In this document: piece by piece, positions 34,726-43,830 of the stretch | How positions within the stretch are numbered: the first letter of the stretch is position 1 | Layout: each line of letters starts with the position of its first letter | Source of the DNA: Gammaproteobacteria bacterium | GTDB taxonomy: Bacteria; Pseudomonadota; Gammaproteobacteria; Steroidobacterales; Steroidobacteraceae | DNA length: 64,000 nt | Assembly: GCA_025359205.1 (NCBI GenBank) | Contig: JANYHD010000026.1 | Span: forward strand, 95,871-159,870 | Direction of reading: 5' to 3' | Position numbers and translations under genes: made by a program | Notes under the pieces: generated by a model | Database searches by the model: none | Told to the model about the DNA's origin: nothing | What the model saw: only the letters and a program-made list of their open reading frames with translations

Positions 34726-37301
34726 TGTTACGCAGGCGCTGGGGCACTGGGCTCACCGCCCTGGTGCTGTGCACGGCGGCGGTGGCGGTGGCCGAGCGCC
34801 ACGCCGTACTCAGTCAGATCCAGGTGCCGCATCACTACTACTACCGCGAGATGTACCTGCCGCAGCTGACCAGCAGCCCAGGAAGCCTCGCCTTCATGCC
34901 CGACGGCCGCACGCTCGTCTATTCGATGCAGGGGAACCTGTGGAAACAGGCTCTTGGATCCGGAAAGGCCGTGCAGCTCACGGCGGGGCCCGGCTACGAC
35001 TACCAGCCGGACGTGTCCCGCGATGGCACGCGCGTCGTGTTCACGCGCTACCTTGCCGACGCGATGGAGCTGCAGGTGCTCGACCTGCGCACGGGCGCGA
35101 TCACGCAGGCCACCAGCGGCGGCGCGGTCAACTGCGAGCCGCGCTGGTCGCCCGATGGCACGCGCGTAGCCTGGGTGTCGACCGCCGACACCGGCCATTT
35201 TCACGTGTTCGTGGGCACCGTCAATGGGAATCACCTCGATGGGAGCGCAGTGTGGCCCGAGCGCCGCAGCAAGGTGGTGCGCTACTACTACAGCCCCTTC
35301 GACCACGAGATTTCACCGAGCTGGTCACCAGACGGGAAGGAGCTGATCTACGTCAGCAATCCTGAATCCATTTACGGCACTGGCGCCATCTGGCGCCGGG
35401 CACTCGATCGGGAAGCCGAGCCACGCCTGGTGCGCGAGGAAGAGACCACCTGGCGGGCACGTCCCGACTGGTCACCCGATGGCAAGCGCGTCGCCTATGC
35501 GTCCTATGCCGGTCGCAATTCCCACCAGATCTGGCTGACCACGGCGGCGGGTCATGGCGATCCGCTCGCTCTGACTTTCGGCGAGGCCGAAGCGACCGGC
35601 GCGCGTTGGTCCGCCGACGCCACGCGCATTGCCTATCTGAGCAATGACGGCGGCGATCAGCAGATCCACGTACTGGATATTCCCGGCGCACGCGCGGAGG
35701 CGCTGGTCATCCGCGAACGCCAGTACCTGCATCCGATGGGCAAGCTCGAGCTGCGCGTCACGGGCGCGGGGGCGGGAGCGGGCGCCGCCGGCACAGACCT
35801 GGCGGCACGGATTTCGGTCGTTGCGGCCGACGGGCGCGCCTATGCACCCGACGACTCCTGGATGCGCGCTGACGATGGCTTCGATCGCAGCGTGCAGGCC
35901 TTCGAGACGCATTACTTCCATGGGCAGGGCCGCTCGACGCTCACGCTGCCGCCGGGGCCGGCGAAGATTACCGTCTGGCGTGGGTTGGCTACTGCGATCG
36001 CGCGGCGCGAGATCGTGATCCAGCCCGGCGCTACGGCACAGCTGCAGGTTGCGCTCGAAGCGCTCGCGCTGCCTACCGGCTGGCGCGAACGCTGGCACAG
36101 CGCGGACGTGCACGTGCACATGAACTACGCCGGCACCTATCGCGACAATCCGCAACGGCTGGTTGCGCAGGCCGCGGCCGAGGACCTGGACGTGGTGTTC
36201 GACCTCGTGGTCAATAAAGAACAGCGCATTCCCGACATTGCCTGGTTTTCGCCGGAGCCAGATCGCGCTACGACGACGTCGGTGCTGCTCTCGCATGGGC
36301 AGGAGTACCACACCAGCTACTGGGGGCACCTGGGACTCCTCGGCCTCAAGGATCACTTCCTGCTGCCGGGCTATGCGGCCTACGCCAACACCGCGGCCGC
36401 CAGCCTGTATCCCACCAATGCAGCCATAGCGGACCTGGCGCATGCGCAGTCGGCGCTCGTCGGCTACGTGCACCCTTTCGATGAACCGCCCGATCCGCAA
36501 CACGATGCCGAGCTGACCAGCGAGTTGCCGGTCGATGTCGCGCTCGGCAAGGTGGATTACTACGAGGTTCCGGGCTTCAGCGATCACAAGGCCGGCGCCA
36601 CCGTCTGGCACCGCCTGCTCAACTGCGGGTTCCGCCCGACGGCTGCCGCAGGCACCGACGCGATGGCGAACTATGCCTCGATGCACGGTCCGGTCGGCCT
36701 GAGCCGCGTGTACGTCGCAGATGGTGCGGGTCCACGCGGCATCAGCTTAGCAGACCGGCATGCGCGGCTAGATCGCTGGCTGCATGCGCTCAAGGCAGGG
36801 GCGAGCCTCGCGACCAACAGCGCGCTGCTCGGTCTCACAGTCGATGGCCACTCGCCCGGGTCTGAATTGCAGCTGCCGGCCGCGGGTGCGAAAGTGCACT
36901 TACAGGGATTCATGCGCTCGATCGTGCCGATGGATCACCTGCAAGTCGTGTCGCAGGGCAAAGTCGTGCTGGAGATCCCGCTGCAAGGCGACCGCCGCAG
37001 CGCCGACATCAATGCAGGCCTCCAGCTTGCAGCGCCGGGCTGGGTGCTGCTGCGCGCCTGGAACGAGCAGGCCAGCCCGGACATATTCGACATTTACCCC
37101 TACGCCACGACCAACCCGGTGTTCCTGACCAGCCCCGGCGCAACGGTGCATTGCGGCGCGGATGCTGATTACTTTATTGCATGGACGGATCGGCTGGCCG
37201 AGGATGCGCGGGCGCATCCGGATTTCAACACGACCATCGAGCGGCAGACGACGCTTGACCAGATCGCCGCCGCACGCAAGGTATTCGAGCAGCGGCGCTA
37301 G
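34725..37301 (+). CDS. exported TolB-like beta-propeller / CehA-McbA-type metallohydrolase
   Basis: 858 aa with an N-terminal signal peptide (LTALVLCTAAVAVAE). Residues about 45-340 contain PD40/TolB-type propeller repeats, recognised by repeated W-S-P-D-G (RWSPDGTRV, SWSPDGKELIYVS, DWSPDGKRVAYAS). After a beta-rich region, residues about 450-720 form a PHP/amidohydrolase-like domain beginning HSADVHVHMNYAGTY, with GYVHPFDEPP and AAGTDAMANY as likely metal sites, as in the CehA/McbA family of amide and carbamate hydrolases. It likely acts in the periplasm or outside, releasing amines that feed the two enzymes encoded just upstream (inference). Substrate unknown. Confidence 0.82.
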   Translation: MLRRRWGTGLTALVLCTAAVAVAERHAVLSQIQVPHHYYYREMYLPQLTSSPGSLAFMPDGRTLVYSMQGNLWKQALGSGKAVQLTAGPGYDYQPDVSRDGTRVVFTRYLADAMELQVLDLRTGAITQATSGGAVNCEPRWSPDGTRVAWVSTADTGHFHVFVGTVNGNHLDGSAVWPERRSKVVRYYYSPFDHEISPSWSPDGKELIYVSNPESIYGTGAIWRRALDREAEPRLVREEETTWRARPDWSPDGKRVAYASYAGRNSHQIWLTTAAGHGDPLALTFGEAEATGARWSADATRIAYLSNDGGDQQIHVLDIPGARAEALVIRERQYLHPMGKLELRVTGAGAGAGAAGTDLAARISVVAADGRAYAPDDSWMRADDGFDRSVQAFETHYFHGQGRSTLTLPPGPAKITVWRGLATAIARREIVIQPGATAQLQVALEALALPTGWRERWHSADVHVHMNYAGTYRDNPQRLVAQAAAEDLDVVFDLVVNKEQRIPDIAWFSPEPDRATTTSVLLSHGQEYHTSYWGHLGLLGLKDHFLLPGYAAYANTAAASLYPTNAAIADLAHAQSALVGYVHPFDEPPDPQHDAELTSELPVDVALGKVDYYEVPGFSDHKAGATVWHRLLNCGFRPTAAAGTDAMANYASMHGPVGLSRVYVADGAGPRGISLADRHARLDRWLHALKAGASLATNSALLGLTVDGHSPGSELQLPAAGAKVHLQGFMRSIVPMDHLQVVSQGKVVLEIPLQGDRRSADINAGLQLAAPGWVLLRAWNEQASPDIFDIYPYATTNPVFLTSPGATVHCGADADYFIAWTDRLAEDARAHPDFNTTIERQTTLDQIAAARKVFEQRR

Positions 37302-37325
37302 CGCCGCTGGAGCGCGCGCGCTTTG

Positions 37326-38687
37326 CTAAACGGCACCGGCGAGTTCCAGCCGGTAACGCTCGAGGCAACGCCCGAGACCGTCGACGATTTCGTCGATGTC
37401 GGCGCGCGTGGCGATCAGCGGGGGGGCGACCATGATCCAGTCGCCAAAGCGGCCGGCGTGCGTGCGCCGTCCATAGATAAGGAGGCCCTGCTCGCGCGCC
37501 AGCGCCTGCACGCGCCCGATGACATCCAGCTCGCGTGGCAGCATGCGGGCGCTGTCGCGGTCGGCCACGATCTCGATGGCATTGAGCAGGCCGAGGCCGC
37601 GCACGTCACCGATGAGCGGGTTCCGCTTCTGGATGCCGCGCAGCGCGCCGCGCAGGTACTCGCCCATGCTGGCCGCATTTTCGATGAGGCGATCGCCCAG
37701 CGTCACGTCCAGCACGGCCAGGCCCACGGCGCAGGCCAGCGGATGTGCCTTGTGGGTATGCCCGACGTGAAAGCCACCGCTTCCGGCGACCGCATCGACG
37801 AGCCGCGCCGGCGCCAGAAAGGCCGCCAGCGGTACGTAGCCGCCACCCAGGCCCTTTGCAACGATCACCAGATCCGGCCGCGCCGCTGGCCAGCGGCTTG
37901 CCGCGAGGAAGGTGCCGGTGCGCCCCGCGCCACTCACGATCTCGTCGTAGATCAGCAGCACGCCGAATTCGTCGCAGATCTCGCGCACGCGCCGGTAGTA
38001 CTCCGGCGGCGCGCTGTCGGCGCCGCCGCAGAAGCCCATCACCGGTTCCATGATGAAGGCGAGCACCGACTCGGGCCCTGACTCGATGATGCGCGCGCGC
38101 AGTGCCTCCGCGCATTGCATCGCATAGGCACTGGCGCTGGTGCCCGCAGGCGGTCGGAAACTCGAGGGCGCCGGCACATGGATACCGGGTGGGTGACCGC
38201 AAAGATAGGGCGCGTAGCCCGGATCCGCCGACAACGCCATCGTCGCGCGCGTGCTGCCATGGTACGAAGGGTCGCGGCTGAGCACCTTGTAGCGCGACGG
38301 CTCGCCGCGCGCGATCGATGCGCGGCGCGCGAACTGCAGACATTTTTCCACCGCCTCCGAGCCGCTCGACACGTAGAACGCGCAATCGAGACCCGGGCCC
38401 GCCAGGCTGGTCAGCCGCTGGCTCAGTTCAGTGCTGCGTTCACTCTCGAAGTTGCTGGGATAGGCGAAGCAAAACCGCCCGGCCTGATCGTGCATGGCCG
38501 CCAGCACGCGCTCATCACCATGGCCAATGTTGACGGTGATGGGTCCCGAGGTGACATCGATGTAGCGCTTGCCCGTGCTGTCCCAGACATGCATGCCCTT
38601 GGCGCGCGCAATACCCGGGGGTCCGCAACCCGCCGGCCCCGTCCAGAACCTGTGCATGCCCGCAATCATGTTCGTCATGGTCGACAC
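37326..38687 (-). CDS. class III aminotransferase
   Basis: 453 aa from a GTG at 38687 that directly abuts the gcvT-like stop (TAAGTG), or 450 aa from ATG 38678. PLP Lys278 is in IVAKGLGGGYVPL, Asp248 in LLIYDEIVSGAGRTG, and YVSSGSEAVEKCLQFARRA binds the phosphate. The subtype with HGSTRATMALS and EPVMGFCGGADSAPPEYY is typical of omega-amino acid/taurine:pyruvate or beta-alanine:pyruvate enzymes. Last gene of the six-gene minus-strand operon. It is convergent with the metallohydrolase gene, 24 bp away. Amino donor unknown. Confidence 0.88.
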   Translation of the reverse strand: MSTMTNMIAGMHRFWTGPAGCGPPGIARAKGMHVWDSTGKRYIDVTSGPITVNIGHGDERVLAAMHDQAGRFCFAYPSNFESERSTELSQRLTSLAGPGLDCAFYVSSGSEAVEKCLQFARRASIARGEPSRYKVLSRDPSYHGSTRATMALSADPGYAPYLCGHPPGIHVPAPSSFRPPAGTSASAYAMQCAEALRARIIESGPESVLAFIMEPVMGFCGGADSAPPEYYRRVREICDEFGVLLIYDEIVSGAGRTGTFLAASRWPAARPDLVIVAKGLGGGYVPLAAFLAPARLVDAVAGSGGFHVGHTHKAHPLACAVGLAVLDVTLGDRLIENAASMGEYLRGALRGIQKRNPLIGDVRGLGLLNAIEIVADRDSARMLPRELDVIGRVQALAREQGLLIYGRRTHAGRFGDWIMVAPPLIATRADIDEIVDGLGRCLERYRLELAGAV

Positions 38688-39878
38688 TTAGCGATCGGCC
38701 GCGGGTGTCGCTCGCCGCCTCGGCGGATCAAAGAACGCGCCCTCGACCACCCGGCAGCGCGCCATGAAGCGATTCCATTTCAACTCTTTCTGGTAGTAGA
38801 TCTCGGCCGCAAGCTCCTCGCCGGGTGCGCCCCAGGGCATCTTCACCGATGCCAGCGCGATGCTGGCCTTCGCCGCCGGTGACCACATCGACGAGGTCAC
38901 GACGCCGACATTCGTGCGCCGCTGGTCGTAGATATAGGCATCCTTGGCCGGCTTGTTGCCTTCCACGTCCAGCCGCACCAGCCGGTAGCGCGAGCCACGA
39001 TGTTGTTCCTCCAGCAGCGCGCGCCGTCCGGTGAAGTTCGGCTTGCTGAAGTCCACCAGGCGCCCGAGGTCGAGTTCGAAGGGTGAGCGCGTGCGATCCA
39101 CGCGCACGGCGCGATCGGCTGGCAGGAAATCGACACCTGCCTGAATGAACCCCGCCTCGATGCGGCTCATCTCGAGCGCCAGCGTACCGATGGCGCGGAT
39201 GCCGTGATCCGCACCGGCGGCGAACAGCGCATCCCACAATTGCAGCGCGCGTTCCGGGTTAATCCACAACTCGTAGCCCAGGTCGCCCGTATAGCCGGTG
39301 CGCGATACCTCGAGCGTGCCGCCCGCGAACGGGAAGCTACGCAGGCCAAAGGGCGTCAGCGTCTCGATGCCGGCCAGGCCCAGACTCTTCAGCACTGCGC
39401 ACGAGGTCGGACCCTGGACCGCGAGGCCAGCAACATCATTCGTCTCCTCTACGATGCGGACGTCGAAGCCCAATGCGGAGGAGTGCAACCAGTCGAGTTG
39501 GCGTTCCTGTGAGCACAGGCGATACACGCCCTCGCGCAGGTGAAATATGGTGCCATCGTCGATCACCTGTCCCGCATCATCGCACCACACACAGTAGCCA
39601 ACGCGCGCGGGTTTGATCTTGGCGACATCGCGAGTGACCAAGCGGTTCATGTACGCCAGTGCGTCGGGTCCGGTGATCAGGTGCTTGGTCATGGGCGAGA
39701 GGTCGAATACGGCGCAACTGTTGCGGATCGCGTTGTATTCCATGCCGACATCGAAATAGGCGTCGGCGACGGTGTGATCGCGCCAGCGGTGCCAGAGATT
39801 CAGCTGGTTGAGCGCGGCAGTCCGCGGATGAAACGGCGTCTCGCACACGAGCTGACGGAAGTGATCACGGGCCAGCAT
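38688..39878 (-). CDS. GcvT-fold aminomethyltransferase-like protein
   Basis: 396 aa. GcvT/YgfZ/DmdA fold: AYFDVGMEYNAIRNSCAVFDLSPM and TKHLITGPDALAYMNRLVTRDV at the N-terminus, RTGYTGDLGYELWI in the folate-binding region, and a GcvT C-terminal barrel (VGVVTSSMWSPAAKASIALA). The glycine-cleavage partner genes (gcvH, gcvP) are absent, so a role in glycine cleavage is unlikely; free-standing relatives transfer methyl groups from N- or S-methyl substrates to tetrahydrofolate. Neighbouring flavoproteins and a transaminase fit N-methyl amine breakdown (inference). Three bases separate it from the preceding gene. Confidence 0.85.
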   Translation of the reverse strand: MLARDHFRQLVCETPFHPRTAALNQLNLWHRWRDHTVADAYFDVGMEYNAIRNSCAVFDLSPMTKHLITGPDALAYMNRLVTRDVAKIKPARVGYCVWCDDAGQVIDDGTIFHLREGVYRLCSQERQLDWLHSSALGFDVRIVEETNDVAGLAVQGPTSCAVLKSLGLAGIETLTPFGLRSFPFAGGTLEVSRTGYTGDLGYELWINPERALQLWDALFAAGADHGIRAIGTLALEMSRIEAGFIQAGVDFLPADRAVRVDRTRSPFELDLGRLVDFSKPNFTGRRALLEEQHRGSRYRLVRLDVEGNKPAKDAYIYDQRRTNVGVVTSSMWSPAAKASIALASVKMPWGAPGEELAAEIYYQKELKWNRFMARCRVVEGAFFDPPRRRATPAADR

Positions 39879-39881
39879 TGC

Positions 39882-41441
39882 TCATCTACCCCCGGCTATG
39901 ACGCGCGCCGCATTGCGGCCGGCGCTGCCCATGATACCGCCGCCTGGATGACAGCCGGCGCCGCACAGATACAGCCCTGCCACTGGCGTCGCGTATTGCG
40001 CCGCGCCCGCCACTGGACGCAGCATCATGAACTGGTCCAGCGCCAACTCGCCGTGGTGCCAGTGACCGCCGGTGATTCCAAACTGTTGCTCGATGTCGAG
40101 CGGTGTCAACAACTCCGCGTGCTGTACGAGGGCGCCGATGCCCGGCGCATGTTCCTCGAGCACGGCCATGATGGCAGCGAGAAAGGGCCGCTTGCCTGCG
40201 GCCCAGCCGCCCTTGAGGTCATAGGGCGCGTATTGCACCACTGCCGAGAGCACCTCATGGCCGGCGGGGGCCAGGCTCGCATCGTGGAGCGAGGGCAGGG
40301 TGACTTCCATGATCGGCTGTGCAGAGAACTCGCCGTATTTGGCCGGATTGAAGGCGCTCTCGATGTAGTCGAGGTCCGGCGCGATCACCAGGCGTTCCCC
40401 GAGTAGTCCGGCCGGCAGGCCGCGAAACTGCGGCCTGCCGCTGAGCGCGAGGTGCAGCTTGGCAGCCGTGCCCACCGCCCGCAGCTGCTGCACGCGGCGC
40501 GCAAACTCGGTCTCGAGATGACGCGCGCCCAACAGCCGCAGGAGCGTAGTCTTCGGGTCGGCGTTCGACACCACGCGATCGGCCCGGAGTTCCTCGCCAT
40601 TGCGCAGGCGCACGCCAGTGGCGCGTCCCTCCCTGACGATGATTTCCTCCACCTGCGCACCGCAACGGATTTCCACCCCCGCAATCCGCGCCGCAGACAC
40701 GAGCGCATTGCTGACCGCGCCCATGCCGCCTTGCGGCAGGGCGAGGGCGCCCGATCGCCCGTTGACCGATCCGCTCTGGCGGTAGAGCGCGGTATACACG
40801 CTGTTGCCCGAGCGCGGTCCAAGGCGTGTACCTAATACCGCGTCCAGCGCCAGCACACCCTTGATGCCAGCATGCTCGAATTGCTCTTCGAGCACGTCGT
40901 AGATGTTCATGGTCGCAATGCGCAGGAACTCGCGCATGTCCTTTCGGCCGAGCAGCCGGATATCCAGGGCCACGGCTGCTGCGGGCAGGACGTCATGCCA
41001 GGACTCGAAGCGCAGCCGCGGCGGCACCCGCGCGTGCTGGCGCGCGATCACACGCGCAAATTTCTGCATGCGTGCCGCGTGGACCTGCAGGGCGGAGCGA
41101 TCGGCTGGCGACACTTCGCCCGCAATGACATCGCCACCGTCCAGGCTCAGCGCCGGCCGTCCCGGGGACAGCGATACGTTGACCAGGCTGCTGCGCGCGT
41201 AGGACAGGCCGTGGCGCGCCAGCGCCAGCTCGCGCTCGATTACCGGATCAAGCAGGTGCAGCAGGTGCGCCACGGCTGAAACCCTGTACCCGGGCGCAAA
41301 CTCGCGCGTGATCGCCGCACCACCGGGCTGTGCCGCTGCTTCGACCACCAGCACTTTCCGGCCAGCGCGCGCCAGGTAGGTCGCGCACACCAGGCCGTTG
41401 TGGCCCGCGCCAATGACGACGACTGTCTGCCGTTCAGTCAT
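39882..41441 (-). CDS. phytoene-desaturase/PYROXD2-like FAD oxidoreductase (second copy)
   Basis: 519 aa. N-terminal dinucleotide-binding motif VVVIGAGHNGLVCATYLARAG, then VVEAAAQPGGAA. The C-terminal FAD motif is GLYLCGAGCHPGGGIMGSAGRNAAR. The middle contains ALPQGGMGAVSNAL and RVVSNADPKTTLLRLLG, as in the CrtI-like superfamily. The family includes carotenoid desaturases, but no carotenoid genes are nearby and the GAGHNGL form is that of PYROXD2-like proteins of unclear substrate. It overlaps the preceding paralogue by 8 bp, suggesting that the two act together, perhaps as a heterodimer (inference). Confidence 0.88.
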   Translation of the reverse strand: MTERQTVVVIGAGHNGLVCATYLARAGRKVLVVEAAAQPGGAAITREFAPGYRVSAVAHLLHLLDPVIERELALARHGLSYARSSLVNVSLSPGRPALSLDGGDVIAGEVSPADRSALQVHAARMQKFARVIARQHARVPPRLRFESWHDVLPAAAVALDIRLLGRKDMREFLRIATMNIYDVLEEQFEHAGIKGVLALDAVLGTRLGPRSGNSVYTALYRQSGSVNGRSGALALPQGGMGAVSNALVSAARIAGVEIRCGAQVEEIIVREGRATGVRLRNGEELRADRVVSNADPKTTLLRLLGARHLETEFARRVQQLRAVGTAAKLHLALSGRPQFRGLPAGLLGERLVIAPDLDYIESAFNPAKYGEFSAQPIMEVTLPSLHDASLAPAGHEVLSAVVQYAPYDLKGGWAAGKRPFLAAIMAVLEEHAPGIGALVQHAELLTPLDIEQQFGITGGHWHHGELALDQFMMLRPVAGAAQYATPVAGLYLCGAGCHPGGGIMGSAGRNAARVIAGGR

Positions 41442-43047
41442 CGCTCCACCCTTCGGGTACCGTCGAGCCGCGATGCAGATCGCGCAGTATCTCCCGCGCT
41501 GCGTTTGCGCCCGGTGCGGCCATCACGCCACCGCCGGGATGCGTGGCTGAACCGCACATATAAAGACCACGAACGGGAGCGCGATATTGCGCATAGCCGG
41601 GGAAGGGCCGGTTGAAAAACAACTGGTCAAAGGTCAGCTCGCCCTGGAAAATATTGCCCTCGGTGAGTCCGACCTCGGCCTCAAGTTCACGCGGCGTGCG
41701 CACCTCGGCGTGGAGCACGAGGCTGCGGAAGTTCGGGCTGTAGCGCGCGATCTGGTCGAACACCGTCTGCTTGAAAGCCTCGCGATCGGCGTCGGTCCAG
41801 TCGTGGCCGTTGACCTTGACCGGCACGTATTGCACGAACACCGACATCATGTGCTTGCCCGGCGGCGTCATGGTGGGGTCGGTGAGCGAGGGCATGAGCA
41901 GGTCGAGGTACGGATCCTTCGACCAGCTGCCATTCTTCCAGTCGTCGTAGGCGCGTTCGTAGCGTTCGAGCGAGTCGAGAAAATGCATGTCGCCACTGAT
42001 GAGTGGATTGCCGGCGCCGAGCGCGGGAAAATCCGGCAGCCCGTCGAGCGCGATATTCAGTTTGCCAGACGAACCGCGGATCTTGAAATTGCGGGCACGC
42101 GCCAGGAACTCCGGCTGCAGGTCGCCCGGATCCATGAGTTTCAGGAAAGTGCGCTTCGGATCGACGTTCGAGACCACCGTGTCGGCGTAATATTCATCGC
42201 CGTTGGCAAGCGCCACGCCGCAGGCGCGGCCGCCGCGCGTCAGGATGCGCGCCACCGGCGCATCGACCTTGATCTCCCCGCCATGCGCCTGCACGGCAGC
42301 CGCCAGCGCCTGGCTGACCGCTCCCATGCCGCCGCGCGCGAAACCCCAGGCACCCATCTGGCCGTCGACATCGCCCATGTAGTGATGCAGCAGCACGTAG
42401 GCCGTGCCCGGCGATTGCACGCCAAGCGCCGTGCCGATGATGCCGCTGCCCGCGAAGTTCGCCTTGACCACATCGGACTCGAAGTACTCGTTCAGGTAGT
42501 CGGCGATCGACAGCGTGTAGAAACGCATGGTGTCGTAGATGCCCGCCTCACCGAGCTTGGCGAATTCCTTGCCCACATGCATCATTTCGCGGAGGTCGCG
42601 CCAGCGCAGCGAGCTCGGGTCCGGCGGCGTGCGCAGCAGGAGCGAGCGGATCAGCCGGCACTGGCGCATCGTGTCGCGCCCGTAGCGCATGTAGGCATCG
42701 GCGTCACGCGCGCTGTGCCGGGCAAGCTCGCGGCGCTTGAGGTCCTTGTCGAGGTATCCGCCTAGGATGTCGCCATCGCGCGTGAAGGTGACGCCACCGC
42801 CGTAGGGCACGATCTGCAGGCCGTGGCGCGCAAGCTCGAGCGACCGGTAGATCTCGGGCCGTAGCAGGCCGCACACGTACGAGCAGTTTGAATAGGTCCA
42901 GTGCGGGTGCAGTTCGCGGCTCACGGCCGCTCCGCCCACGTATGAATTGGACTCGAGCACCAGCACTTCGAGGCCGGCCCGCGCCAGGAACGCCGCGTTG
43001 CACAGGCCATTGTGCCCCGCGCCGATCACGATGGCGTCGTATTTCAT
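41434..43047 (-). CDS. phytoene-desaturase/PYROXD2-like FAD oxidoreductase (first copy)
   Basis: 537 aa, paralogous to the next gene. Starts KYDAIVIGAGHNGLCNAAFLARAG with VLESNSYVGGAAVSREL; the C-terminal FAD site is GLYMCGSATHPGGGVMAAPGANAAR. The middle has FARGGMGAVSQALAAAV and TVVSNVDPKRTFLKLMDP. Compared with its neighbour it has extra sequence around LMPSLTDPTMTPPGKHMMSVFVQYVPV, a conserved PYROXD2 segment. It lies 57 bp downstream of the GntR gene, with a weak possible promoter in that gap. Substrate unknown. Confidence 0.9.
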   Translation of the reverse strand: MKYDAIVIGAGHNGLCNAAFLARAGLEVLVLESNSYVGGAAVSRELHPHWTYSNCSYVCGLLRPEIYRSLELARHGLQIVPYGGGVTFTRDGDILGGYLDKDLKRRELARHSARDADAYMRYGRDTMRQCRLIRSLLLRTPPDPSSLRWRDLREMMHVGKEFAKLGEAGIYDTMRFYTLSIADYLNEYFESDVVKANFAGSGIIGTALGVQSPGTAYVLLHHYMGDVDGQMGAWGFARGGMGAVSQALAAAVQAHGGEIKVDAPVARILTRGGRACGVALANGDEYYADTVVSNVDPKRTFLKLMDPGDLQPEFLARARNFKIRGSSGKLNIALDGLPDFPALGAGNPLISGDMHFLDSLERYERAYDDWKNGSWSKDPYLDLLMPSLTDPTMTPPGKHMMSVFVQYVPVKVNGHDWTDADREAFKQTVFDQIARYSPNFRSLVLHAEVRTPRELEAEVGLTEGNIFQGELTFDQLFFNRPFPGYAQYRAPVRGLYMCGSATHPGGGVMAAPGANAAREILRDLHRGSTVPEGWSDD

Positions 43048-43053
43048 CTCGCC

Positions 43054-43082
43054 AGCTTAGGTTTGCCATCCCGCCCGGTCAA
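43054..43082 (-). promoter_or_regulatory. weak possible internal promoter before the first FAD oxidoreductase gene
   Basis: On the minus strand TTGACC (43082-43077) is 17 bases upstream of TAAGCT (43059-43054), which ends six bases before the ATG at 43047. The -35 is good, the -10 poor. Confidence 0.25.
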
Positions 43083-43104
43083 TACCGGCTGGCCGCCGCA
43101 AGAA

Positions 43105-43830
43105 CTAGCCCTCGACGCGATTGCCGAGGTCTATGCCGGCGAGGTCGAAGCCGCGGCGATAGTCGCGAATGTGTTTCTCCGTCCACGTGCGCGCCTCGGC
43201 CGCATCACCGGCGCGTATGGCAGCGAGGATCCGTCGCTGGGCCGTCGCGATGCGCGCCCGGGCTGCTGCCACTTCGTCGATGACGGTGCGCAGCGAAGGC
43301 GCGAGCAGCTGCAGGAGCGGTTCATGCGCAAGCATCAGCACGCGGTTGTGCGTGGCTTCGCCGAGATGGCGGAAGAAATCCGCGGCTTGCCCCGCAGCGG
43401 CGGTGGCGCTGCGCGGCATCGCGCGCTCTACGGTGGCCTCGATGATCACCAGATCGGCCGCGCGCCGATGGCGCGCCGCGGCCTCGGCTATGGGCGGTTC
43501 GAGTATGGACAGCCCCTCCCACACATCGCGGATGCTGACATCGTGCAGCGCGAGGGCGCGGCTCACGCCACCGGCCACGGCATCGCGCTCGGGGCGGCTC
43601 ACCATCATGAGCTTGGAACCGCGGTGGCGCCTGAGCATGCCAGCCGATTCCAGCTCGCGCAGGGCCTCGCGCACCGTCGAACGGTTGACACCGAACTGGC
43701 GCGCTAGCTCGAGCTCGGGCGGCAACCGCTCACCGGCACTGAGCGTGCGGTCGGTAATGCGCTCGAGCAGTGCCGCGGCCACCTTGTGGTAAGCGGGCTC
43801 GAACTCCACCGGCTCGAATTCTACGTTCAT
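43105..43830 (-). CDS. GntR/FadR-type transcriptional regulator (FCD domain)
   Basis: 241 aa. N-terminal winged helix: [42 protein letters not shown] (about residues 30-70). The C-terminal all-helical FCD domain follows ([20 protein letters not shown] ... [25 protein letters not shown] ... [21 protein letters not shown]), with the usual Asp/His positions for metal or carboxylate ligand binding. It is embedded in the operon and its start overlaps the ivd stop by 4 bp, so it probably controls the divergent promoters at 45000-45065 (inference). Ligand unknown. Confidence 0.92.
   Translation of the reverse strand: MNVEFEPVEFEPAYHKVAAALLERITDRTLSAGERLPPELELARQFGVNRSTVREALRELESAGMLRRHRGSKLMMVSRPERDAVAGGVSRALALHDVSIRDVWEGLSILEPPIAEAAARHRRAADLVIIEATVERAMPRSATAAAGQAADFFRHLGEATHNRVLMLAHEPLLQLLAPSLRTVIDEVAAARARIATAQRRILAAIRAGDAAEARTWTEKHIRDYRRGFDLAGIDLGNRVEG

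Noticed and set aside
38688..39878. Glycine cleavage T protein (gcvT proper)
   Set aside because: No gcvH or gcvP nearby, and the operon partners are amine-catabolism types; kept as GcvT-fold protein of unknown substrate.
39882..43047. Carotenoid biosynthesis locus suggested by two phytoene-desaturase-like genes
   Set aside because: No crtB, crtE or crtY-like gene is near, and both proteins have the GAGHNGL form of PYROXD2-like enzymes next to amine-type genes.
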